Source: an uncultured Bacillota bacterium
Lineage (GTDB): Bacteria > Bacillota > JAAYKD01
Direction: 5' to 3'
Assembly (NCBI GenBank): GCA_937897315.1
Contig: CALCNS010000366.1
Location: forward strand, 1-16,239
DNA: 16,239 nucleotides
Position numbers and translations under genes: made by a program. Below, one piece after another: positions 1 through 6,051 of the stretch. Every line of letters starts with the position of its first letter. Positions within the stretch are counted from its first letter, which is position 1. The notes beneath the pieces are model-generated. The model was not told the origin of the DNA, did no database searches, and was given only the letters and a program-made list of their open reading frames with translations.

Positions 1-30
1 CGAAACTCTCGGCAAGATCACGGCGGTGGC
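1..30. repeat. Terminal direct overlap with 16210-16239 (circular-molecule junction)
   Basis: Bases 1-30 equal 16210-16239 except at base 17 (a) versus 16226 (t). The overlap lies in the middle of an ATPase gene whose two halves join in frame. The simplest reading is a circular replicon of about 16,209 bp linearised inside zntA, with a short redundant end. Confidence 0.9.
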
Positions 31-949
31 CTTCGACAAGACCGGCACCTTGACCGAGGGCAAGCCCAAGGTCACCGACGTGGTCGGTTTCGGCCGCTCG
101 GAAGCGGAGGTGTTGACCTTCGCCGCCGCGCTGGAGGTCGGGTCGAACCACCCGCTTGCGTCGGCCATTCTGGCGCGGGCGGCGGCAGATGCCATCCGCG
201 TGCCTTCCGCGACCGAAGCCACGGCGATCGGCGGCAAAGGGGTGACGGGTACTGTGGAGGGCGTGTCCGTCTTCCTCGGCTCCGCGCAGGCGGTGGGGGC
301 ACGGGTGCCACTCACGGCCGCCCAGACAGCCCTGATTGAGGCCCTCTATGACGACGGGAATACCGTTTCGGTGCTGGTGGTTGGGGATACTCTCGCCGGG
401 GCTATCGCGATGCGCGACGAGCCGCGCGCCGATGCGGTCACAGGGCTGAAGGCCCTTACCGATGCGGGGATAAAGACCGTGATGCTGACCGGCGACAACG
501 CCCGGACGGCAGCGGCGATCGGCAGGCAGCTCGGCATGGAGGTGCGGGCGGAACTGCTGCCGCAGGACAAGCTTCGCATCGTCGGGGAGTTGAAGGCGCA
601 GGGGCTGAAGGTCGCCAAGGTCGGCGACGGCATCAATGACGCGCCCGCGCTGGCGGCGGCCGATGTTGGCATCGCCATGGGCGGCGGCACCGACGTGGCC
701 CTCGAAACCGCCGACGCGGCGGTTCTCCACGGTCGGGTCGGCGATGTGGCGCGGATGATCGATCTCTCGAAGCGGACGATGGGCAACATCCGGCAGAACA
801 TCACCATCGCGCTCGGGCTGAAGGCGGCGTTCTTGGTTACAACGGTGCTCGGGATCACGGGTCTTTGGCCCGCCATCCTTGCCGATACCGGGGCCACCGT
901 GTTGGTGACGGCGAATGCGCTGCGGTTATTGGCGCCTGCACGGAAGTGA
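1..949 (+). CDS. zntA: Zn/Cd/Pb-transporting P1B-type ATPase, C-terminal part (continued from 16239)
   Basis: This is the catalytic half of the pump that begins at 14924; the frame is kept across the junction (codon 2-4 onwards). It carries the phosphorylation motif DKTGT (Asp441 of the joined protein, codon at 35-37), the HP motif of the nucleotide-binding domain (SNHPLA), TGDN, and the hinge motif GDGINDAPAL. The last two membrane helices hold the Lys of GLKAAF and the Asp of ADTGATVLV; both are hallmarks of the P1B-2 (Zn/Cd/Pb) subgroup and argue against a Cu ATPase. The stop is at 947-949. The first in-frame start codon here (GTG at 26) is not a real start, since the protein is complete only with the upstream piece. 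Only 42 bp separate it from the next gene, so the two are probably co-transcribed. Confidence 0.95.
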   Translation, partial: ETLGKITAVAFDKTGTLTEGKPKVTDVVGFGRSEAEVLTFAAALEVGSNHPLASAILARAAADAIRVPSATEATAIGGKGVTGTVEGVSVFLGSAQAVGARVPLTAAQTALIEALYDDGNTVSVLVVGDTLAGAIAMRDEPRADAVTGLKALTDAGIKTVMLTGDNARTAAAIGRQLGMEVRAELLPQDKLRIVGELKAQGLKVAKVGDGINDAPALAAADVGIAMGGGTDVALETADAAVLHGRVGDVARMIDLSKRTMGNIRQNITIALGLKAAFLVTTVLGITGLWPAILADTGATVLVTANALRLLAPARK

Positions 950-991
950 CAACCCATCCCCCTCCGGCCTAAAAGAGTGTGGGGGTGCCTC

Positions 992-1339
992 ATGAACGAA
1001 AGCCGCTTTCTCCGCCTACGCGTCGACCTCGGGTCGGGCACCCAGCTCGGGCCGGGCAAGGCCCAACTGCTCCAGTCGATTGCGGAGGCGGGCTCCATAG
1101 CTGCCGCCGGACGCGCCATGCACATGAGCTACAAGCGCGCGTGGTATCTGGTTGACACCCTGAACGGCTATTTCCGAGAGCCTCTGGTCATTTCGACCAA
1201 GGGCGGCAAGGCGGGCGGGGGGGCCAGGCTGACCGAGATGGGCGAGCGTGTCCTTGCCGCCTATCGCCGCATGGAGGTCACCGCCGAACATGCGGTGGCG
1301 GAAGACCTCGCGACCTTGAGAGAGCTGGCAACGAAGTAG
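992..1339 (+). CDS. ModE N-terminal-type winged helix-turn-helix regulator (no molybdate-binding domain)
   Basis: This 115-residue protein is almost entirely a ModE/LysR-like winged helix. The segment IAEAGSIAAAGRAMHMSYKR and the following AWYLVDTLN match the ModE helix-turn-helix pattern. The glycine-rich KGGKAGGGARLTEMGERVL is the wing seen in ModE N-terminal domains. The C-terminal Mop (oxyanion-binding) domains of full ModE are absent, so the ligand is unknown. ATG at 992 is preferred to the in-frame GTG at 977: the GTG adds five non-conserved residues, and a G-rich stretch precedes the ATG. It sits between the metal ATPase and a TauE/SafE permease on the same strand. The palindrome in front of the permease (1373-1398) is a natural candidate operator. 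Function as a local regulator of the permease is inference. Confidence 0.85.
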   Translation: MNESRFLRLRVDLGSGTQLGPGKAQLLQSIAEAGSIAAAGRAMHMSYKRAWYLVDTLNGYFREPLVISTKGGKAGGGARLTEMGERVLAAYRRMEVTAEHAVAEDLATLRELATK

Positions 1340-1372
1340 GGGAAGGTGCGTCCTTGGCGTGCCGTTTGCTTA

Positions 1373-1398
1373 TCGATATAGTCAGTCCGCTATATCGA
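1373..1398. promoter_or_regulatory. Perfect palindrome, candidate operator of the ModE-like regulator
   Basis: The arms TCGATATAG (1373-1381) and CTATATCGA (1390-1398) are perfect inverted repeats around an 8-bp spacer. The site ends 7 bp before the ATG of the TauE/SafE gene, so a bound protein or an RNA hairpin would cover the ribosome-binding region. The CG-N-TATA character of the half-sites recalls ModE boxes, and the gene just upstream encodes a ModE-type DNA-binding domain. Binding is inferred. Confidence 0.55.
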
Positions 1399-1405
1399 GA
1401 GTTCC

Positions 1406-2215
1406 ATGTCAGATTGTGTCGCACCCCCTACAAATGCCCCCAGCGCTCCCGCCGCCTTCGCCGGGGGTGCCGTTATCGGAGCCCTCGGGGGTCTCATCGG
1501 TCTCGGCGGAGCCGAGTTCCGTCTTCCCCTCCTGATTGGCCCCTACAAGTTCCGGGCCTTGGAGGCGGTCATCCTCAACAAGGCGATGAGCCTAATCGTC
1601 GTCGCCACGGCGCTGCCGTTCCGGGCGGCGGCCGTCCCCTTCTCTTCGATTGCCGACCATTGGACGGTCATCGTCAACCTGCTCGCCGGAAGCCTGCTCG
1701 GGGCGTGGTTCGGGGCGGGCTGGGCAACGAAGCTTAGTTCCAAGAGCCTCTATCGCGTCATCGCCGTGCTGCTGGTCTTCATCGCCGGGGCGCTCTTGTT
1801 CGGCCATGACACAGGCGGGGCCGTCGCCGTTTTGACCGGCGCGTGGCAGATGGCGGCCGGTGTCGTGGCGGGCTTCGGCATCGGGGTTGTAGCCTCGCTC
1901 ATGGGCGTTGCCGGTGGCGAGCTGCTCATCCCGACGCTCGTCCTGCTGTTTGGTGCCGACATCAAGCTCGCGGGGAGCCTGTCGCTGGCGGTCAGCCTGC
2001 CGACGATGCTCGTCGGGTTCACGCGCTACAGCCGCGACAGTGCCTTTGCCACCCTCGCCCGCAACAAGAGCTTCGTCATCGTCATGGCGGTCGGCTCAAT
2101 CGTCGGCAGCTTCATCGGCGGTCGCCTGCTCGGGCTGGTTCCGTCGACAGTCCTCCTCCCCGCCCTCGCGCTTATCCTCGCCCTCTCCTCGGTGAAGGTC
2201 TGGCGGCACGGGTGA
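1406..2215 (+). CDS. TauE/SafE-family membrane permease (sulfite/organosulfur anion exporter type)
   Basis: A 269-residue, strongly hydrophobic protein with about eight predicted membrane helices in two related halves. Each half opens with a glycine-rich motif: GALGGLIGLGGAEFRLPLL near residues 25-43, and GVVASLMGVAGGELLIPTL near residues 154-172. This pseudo-duplicated G-x-x-G-x-G-G pattern is typical of the TauE/SafE (PF01925) family, whose characterised members export sulfite, sulfoacetate or related anions. The substrate cannot be read from the sequence. The ATG at 1406 lies directly after the 26-bp palindrome, with only a weak purine stretch (GAGAG) as ribosome site. It probably belongs to the same operon as the metal ATPase and the ModE-like regulator, suggesting a role alongside metal or oxyanion stress. 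Confidence 0.9.
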   Translation: MSDCVAPPTNAPSAPAAFAGGAVIGALGGLIGLGGAEFRLPLLIGPYKFRALEAVILNKAMSLIVVATALPFRAAAVPFSSIADHWTVIVNLLAGSLLGAWFGAGWATKLSSKSLYRVIAVLLVFIAGALLFGHDTGGAVAVLTGAWQMAAGVVAGFGIGVVASLMGVAGGELLIPTLVLLFGADIKLAGSLSLAVSLPTMLVGFTRYSRDSAFATLARNKSFVIVMAVGSIVGSFIGGRLLGLVPSTVLLPALALILALSSVKVWRHG

Positions 2216-2284
2216 ATTTCGTGCAGAAATCTTGAATTGTGCAACGGTGCGGCCTCTAGGGTCTCCCAACGAAAGGTTCCCATC

Positions 2285-2722
2285 ATGACAAACAGAACTG
2301 AAAGCCTCCTAGAAAGATTTAACGTCATCGTTAATCTCGGCGGACAAGTCCCGTGCGTTGTTATGCTGTACACAGGAAGAACAAAGGTAATAGGGCGAAT
2401 TATTAGCGGAGAGGCTTATCTTAGTGCAATGTCAGAGAAATTCCGGGCCCTATGTTCTTATTCTAAAAAAACCGAAGCGGTAGAAGCCGTTGAAAAAATT
2501 GCTGAAACTATAAATGACATGGCACGCACGCAGTATAGCGAAGAGGCCGTTTCGCAAAGACGCGGCCATGAAGAGTTCATTTATCTTACCAATGCGCGGA
2601 TTTCAGATGGAGAAAACAGCGATAACCTAGATTATTGGTGTGGCCGACTTTCGGCAATTGATGGTTTCAGTCTGCACTTTGGATCCCCGACAGAGTTTGC
2701 GGCCCTCACTGGTGGAATTTGA
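2285..2722 (+). CDS. Hypothetical protein of 145 residues, AT-richer than its surroundings
   Basis: I do not recognise this protein. ATG at 2285 is chosen because AAAGG (2271-2275) sits 9 nt upstream; an in-frame TTG at 2237 lacks such support. The product is soluble and mixed-charge, with a hydrophobic early segment (GGQVPCVVMLYTG) and a probable amphipathic helix (KKTEAVEAVEKIAETINDMA) around residues 63-82. There is no signal peptide or membrane segment. The codons are clearly AT-richer than the cargo genes before it, and it is the last gene before the 933-bp hairpin-rich region, with a perfect 11-bp hairpin 12 nt after its stop. Recent acquisition from elsewhere is likely. Whether it works with the structured region is unknown. 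Confidence 0.75.
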   Translation: MTNRTESLLERFNVIVNLGGQVPCVVMLYTGRTKVIGRIISGEAYLSAMSEKFRALCSYSKKTEAVEAVEKIAETINDMARTQYSEEAVSQRRGHEEFIYLTNARISDGENSDNLDYWCGRLSAIDGFSLHFGSPTEFAALTGGI

Positions 2723-2734
2723 GGCGTGTTCCCT

Positions 2735-2760
2735 GTTCGACGCCCCGCCGGGCGTCGAAC
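2735..2760 (+). terminator. Perfect 11-bp hairpin after the 145-residue gene
   Basis: GTTCGACGCCC (2735-2745) pairs perfectly with GGGCGTCGAAC (2750-2760) over a 4-nt loop, 12 nt after the stop at 2722. No T-tract follows, so it may be a Rho-dependent end or simply the first element of the hairpin-rich region. A second hairpin, TTGCCC/GGGCAA (2762-2776), follows at once. Confidence 0.45.
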
Positions 2761-3105
2761 CTTGCCCGTAGGGCAATACGACGTTCCCCGTCCCGACGCC
2801 TCCCGACAGGAGGCGGCGCGGACACACGGGCACCCGGAGGGCCGGAGCGGAGCGGAGGAGCCCGGCAGGGCTTGCCCGTGGGGAGCACCGCCGGATGCTG
2901 GGGGGCATAGGGGCGGAACCCGCCGGCGGCACGCCGGCACCGCCTGCCGGCATCCCATGCCGGCACTCTCCGACCGGGTGCGGGGGCGGCGGTAGAGCCC
3001 CCGCCCTGGCCGCTGGGAGGCGAAGCCCTAAGCGGCCACGGCCGGAGGGGTTTGGGGAGGCCGGGCAGACCTCCCCAAGGCGCTGGCAGGTGTGACAGCG
3101 CCAAC

Positions 3106-3184
3106 ACAGGGGCACCAACGGAGCCCCTGTCACTCCCGCCAAGGGCAGGGAGTGACAGGGGCGGGTGGGCTTGCGCCACCCGCC
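3106..3184 (+). promoter_or_regulatory. Set of mutually exclusive stems (switch-like element)
   Basis: ACAGGGGC (3106-3113) can pair with GCCCCTGT (3123-3130). The latter is also the 5' half of a perfect 15-bp stem, 3123-3137 with 3148-3162. The end of that stem shares three bases with a further 9-bp stem, 3160-3168 with 3176-3184. These pairings cannot all form together, the layout seen in attenuators and riboswitches. No T-tract follows. Function is inference. Confidence 0.35.
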
Positions 3185-3655
3185 GAAACGGGCACGGGCC
3201 GGGGTGTCAGCTACGGGTGAGGTACGGGGCCATAAGGGTGTGGCGAGGTTCACGGAGAGCCTCGCTGTTAGCAGCACGCGACACCTAGGCCACACAAGGC
3301 CCGACCGTAGAGCCCAAAAGGAGAACCCTACAGCCCCCCGAAAAATGGGGGAGAACAAACACCGCGAACCCGCTTTGCCGGGTTGCACCATCCCCGGAAA
3401 GAGGAAACCGCACGGCCCCAAGGGCACGGCACGGGGAAGCCAAACAGGCAACCGATGAGAGGAAGGACACCACAACAGCCGATGCCGAAAAGGAAGAGCG
3501 GCGCGGCCTAGTCCCAACCGCCGGGAGACCATGAGACCAGAGAAACGGAGAAAACAACAGGGAGTATCCGGCCTTATCTTGCCACTGGCAGGCACAAACC
3601 ACCCCGCACGCGGGGCGCTTGTGAGGTCATAAAAACTGAACGAAAGCATACACCC

Positions 3656-4555
3656 ATGGATGACTTGAGCTTTAGCCTGAAAAACCTGACCGCCCGGAGC
3701 GGGGAAGGCAGTTTCGGCACGCGGGCGCTACGGCACCGCGGCTTGCAAGCCATGGCAAAGGAATTAGACGAACTCGGGTACAGGCTCCCCGACGCAAAGA
3801 GCCTCAAGGGCAAGCACGTTGACGCCCTCTTGCGCCACTGGAAGACCGGGGGCATCGCTGACCAGACCATCAGGAACCGCCTGACGTGGGTCAGGTGGTG
3901 GGCCTATCAGGTCGGCAAGCCCGGCCTCCTGCCCAACGGAAACGAGGCATACGGGCTTGCGGAGCGGGGGCGCTTCTCAAAGAACCGGGCGCAAAAGGCC
4001 GATGCCTCTTTGCTCGGCCGGGTGGCTGATGACCGGGTGAAACTGGCCCTCAAGCTGGAAGCGGCCTTCGGCCTTCGCCGGGAAGAGGCCCTGAAAATGC
4101 GGCCCGTCATTGCCGACAAAGGCGACCGGGTAGCCCTCAAGGCAAGCTGGACAAAGGGCGGCCGTTATCGAGAGGTGCCCATCACACACCCCAAGCAACG
4201 GGCCTTGCTGGACGAGGTGCGCCGGGTGGTGGGGGATGGCTCCCTGATCCCGGCCGGGAAGAATTACGCCCAAGCGGTCAAGCACTATGAAAACCAGCTT
4301 TTGCGGGGCGGGGTGTCCAATGCCCACGGGCTGCGCCACGGGTACGCCCAATGGCGGTACAAGGCCCTGACCGGGTGGGACTGCCCGGCGGCCGGGGGCC
4401 GCACGGTTGACCTGATGACGCGGGAGGAAGCGGCCCGCGACCGGGCCGCCCGCTTTCAGGTCTCCCATGAGCTTGGGCACGGGCGCCTCGATGTAACGGA
4501 TACCTATCTCGGCCGCCGCTGGCCTGAAAACAGCAAGCTACAGGTGGCGGCATGA
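3656..4555 (+). CDS. Tyrosine recombinase/integrase (integrase-domain protein)
   Basis: A 299-residue tyrosine recombinase that would cut and rejoin DNA through a covalent phosphotyrosine link. The N-terminal part (about residues 20-110) is a SAM-like core-binding domain. The catalytic domain shows all expected residues: Arg141 (GLRREEAL), Lys168 in TKGGRYREVPI, His224 and Arg227 (HGLRH), His275 (HELGH) and Tyr284 (TDTYLGR). It resembles the family annotated as phage integrase N-terminal/integrase-domain proteins of mobile elements. The start at 3656 has no strong ribosome site. Its stop overlaps the next ATG (ATGA, 4552-4555), giving a two-gene unit. Immediately upstream is the hairpin-rich region, a plausible target. 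Alternatives to integration are multimer resolution, or a relaxase-like role as proposed for TcpM-type tyrosine recombinases; no classical relaxase is seen. Confidence 0.92.
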   Translation: MDDLSFSLKNLTARSGEGSFGTRALRHRGLQAMAKELDELGYRLPDAKSLKGKHVDALLRHWKTGGIADQTIRNRLTWVRWWAYQVGKPGLLPNGNEAYGLAERGRFSKNRAQKADASLLGRVADDRVKLALKLEAAFGLRREEALKMRPVIADKGDRVALKASWTKGGRYREVPITHPKQRALLDEVRRVVGDGSLIPAGKNYAQAVKHYENQLLRGGVSNAHGLRHGYAQWRYKALTGWDCPAAGGRTVDLMTREEAARDRAARFQVSHELGHGRLDVTDTYLGRRWPENSKLQVAA

Positions 4556-4863
4556 CCGACCCGCGCACCGCGACAGTCCCGAACCGCCTCCAAACCGTGA
4601 AGGACATTTCCGCCAAGGCTAAACGGGAAATGGCGGAAACGTCCTTCGGCCCGGATGCGGTTTTGACTGCTATCGGCAAGGCGGCGGCCGATGGGTTCTC
4701 TTTCGTCACCATAGAACCGCCCAAGCCTGTGGACTTGAGGGACACAGAGGCATGGCAAAGCACCGTCGCATGGCTCCTGCAGGAGGGTTTCACGGTGGAG
4801 CCCAAGGAGATGGCAAACAAGGGAGACGGGCCGCCAGCGTGGGCGCTGGTGGTGCTTTGGTAG
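4552..4863 (+). CDS. Hypothetical protein translationally coupled to the recombinase
   Basis: This 103-residue product is not recognised. Its ATG overlaps the recombinase stop by 4 bp, a strong sign of co-translation, so it may be an accessory or directionality-type partner, though no excisionase-like helix-turn-helix is evident. It has an N-terminal basic amphipathic helix (VKDISAKAKREMAE), a central mixed alpha/beta stretch (GFSFVTIEPPKPVDLRD) and a C-terminus ending in ALVVLW, like small phage or mobile-element proteins with an edge beta strand. Base composition matches the recombinase, so the pair probably travelled together. Confidence 0.75.
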   Translation: MTDPRTATVPNRLQTVKDISAKAKREMAETSFGPDAVLTAIGKAAADGFSFVTIEPPKPVDLRDTEAWQSTVAWLLQEGFTVEPKEMANKGDGPPAWALVVLW

Positions 4864-5239
4864 CCACCAGCCAAAGCGTACAACTCGCCGAAATCGCTTC
4901 TTCCCCCCGTATCGGGTGACGCGGACGGCCGTTCAGGTTCTCACCGTGATGCACTCGGCACAGGCTTGGCCCGACGCGCTATAAGCCGTCACTACCCAGC
5001 CCTCCGCGTTACAGATTGCAGGCGCGCAGCTAATGGCTGTGACGCATGGCGGAGCCATGAAAGGTTGTTTTACTTGCGGCCGCCGCAGGGGAGGGGAAGG
5101 ACTTTGAGAGATGAAGGAACGAGCGATAAGCGAGAGAGTGAAAAACGAAGGGAGTTTGCCCGAACGCACAAGCTAAACGACGAGGATAAAACACTTTTTC
5201 TGTTTCATGGAAGGCCCTCTATTGAGGTGTTTGTGAGGT
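4864..5239. other. Intergenic region without a convincing gene
   Basis: 376 bp between two converging genes. Short frames on both strands have no coding support. It contains a small perfect hairpin CATGGC/GCCATG (5045-5059) and a purine-rich stretch around 5100-5160. AAGGCCCT (5211-5218) and AGGGCCTT (5245-5252) form an 8-bp inverted repeat spanning the end of the minus-strand gene at 5240, a possible weak terminator. Nothing else is supported. Confidence 0.5.
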
Positions 5240-5980
5240 CTAACAGGGCCTTGTGTTTTGGGCGTCAGCGGGGGGGAGACGGGGCAAAATCGCCGCGATA
5301 CGGCGGTCGGCCGCCAGCTCGCGGAGGCACCCCATGCGCCAGTCGGTGGAGATGTTCAGGTGGGGGTATGCCTCGGCAAAAACCTTGAGCACGTCGTCAG
5401 GATTTGTGACGCCTTGCTCGGCCGCCAGTGTCATGGCGAGGCCGTGATATTGCTGCTCGAACGACACCCGCGCCCAATGAAATGCCTCTTCCCAAGCCCG
5501 CACGCGGGCGGCTTTTTCGGCCGCTATAGCGGCGGCGGCGGCCTCCTCCGCTTGGCGCTTTTTCAGCGCCGTGACGCGCTCGGCCTCGGCCTGTTGCCGC
5601 CTTATCGTTTCTTTGTCGTACTCTTCCCGCTCTCTTTCTCGTTTCTTCTTCTCCAGCTCATATTGCTCTAAGTCGTGCCTATACCTATTATCTGCTTGTT
5701 GTTGCAGTCTCGATTGCACGTCGGCACCACTCACAAATATAAAAAACATAATGGCCCCGACGATAACACATCCCAATATAAGACCAGTCGTCAAATCAGC
5801 CTTTTCTACAGCGGCACCCGCCCTTGGGCCGTGCGAAACACCTATAATCATCCAGATAACACCGCCAAGCATTGTGCCGCCTATGGCAGTAACCAGAAGC
5901 ATTCCCAGAAAATCGCCGAAACTGTGCACGGACGGGATTTTTTCCCGTTGTGGCAGCCGTCCATCTTCATCCCAAGACAC
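5240..5980 (-). CDS. Membrane-anchored coiled-coil protein, divergent from the coupling ATPase
   Basis: Unrecognised protein of about 246 residues. Two hydrophobic segments lie near the N-terminus (FLGMLLVTAIGGTMLGGVIWMII and GLILGCVIVGAIMFFIFV). A long charged coiled coil rich in Glu, Lys, Arg and Ala follows (QQQADNRYRHDLE through EEAAAAAIAAEKAARV), then a globular C-terminal domain. The frame is open back to a GTG at 6013, which lacks a ribosome site. The GTG at 5980 is preceded at good distance by AAGGGAG and is preferred, although it is not proven. It diverges from the VirD4-like ATPase. A membrane role in DNA mobilisation, as for MobB-like anchors, is possible but purely contextual. Confidence 0.75.
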   Translation of the reverse strand: MSWDEDGRLPQREKIPSVHSFGDFLGMLLVTAIGGTMLGGVIWMIIGVSHGPRAGAAVEKADLTTGLILGCVIVGAIMFFIFVSGADVQSRLQQQADNRYRHDLEQYELEKKKREREREEYDKETIRRQQAEAERVTALKKRQAEEAAAAAIAAEKAARVRAWEEAFHWARVSFEQQYHGLAMTLAAEQGVTNPDDVLKVFAEAYPHLNISTDWRMGCLRELAADRRIAAILPRLPPADAQNTRPC

Positions 5981-6051
5981 TCTGCCGCTCCCTTGCACCC
6001 CATAGGCGAACACAGGATAAGTGCGGCGTTCGGGGTGGTGAAGGGGGGCAA

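Larger units (their letters stand above)
2723..3655. ncRNA. 933-bp hairpin-dense non-coding region, candidate large structured RNA
   Basis: No convincing gene lies here, but perfect or near-perfect stems follow one another almost without gaps: 2735-2760, 2762-2776, 2797-2815, 2825-2880, 2945-2965 (TGCCGGCAT/ATGCCGGCA), 2980-3004, 3007-3038, 3052-3078, 3079-3102, 3123-3162 (15 bp), 3160-3184, a nested multi-branch fold at 3211-3310, 3334-3351, 3367-3384 and 3602-3615. Such spacing is expected of an ornate RNA or of a DNA region meant to fold as single strands, not of random GC-rich DNA. The strand is not established: plus would make it the leader of the tyrosine recombinase gene. No match to a known RNA family is claimed. 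A recombination or transfer site is the main alternative. Confidence 0.45.

Noticed and set aside
977..991. GTG at 977 as start of the ModE-like gene
   Set aside because: Adds five residues outside the conserved domain; ATG 992 is better placed.
2627..3649. 340-codon open frame on the minus strand across the hairpin region
   Set aside because: Composition is Pro/Arg/Gly/Ala/Ser-rich without domain character, it runs into the opposite strand of a real gene, and it is open only because GC-rich DNA lacks stops.
2723..3655. Group II intron, retron or integron attC array as explanation of the hairpin region
   Set aside because: No domain V-like sequence, no reverse transcriptase, and no conserved attC core sites could be recognised.
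4933..5169. Minus-strand frame ending in a Cys-containing segment
   Set aside because: No ribosome site, short, no recognisable pattern; kept as non-coding.
4966..5388. Plus-strand frame of 140 codons overlapping the 3' end of the coiled-coil gene
   Set aside because: No ribosome site or family features, and overlaps a better minus-strand gene.
6013..6019. TATCCTG on the minus strand, like an IncP/Ti nic core, next to the coupling ATPase
   Set aside because: A 7-mer is expected by chance about twice on both strands of 16 kb; no matching MOBP relaxase or inverted repeat is present.
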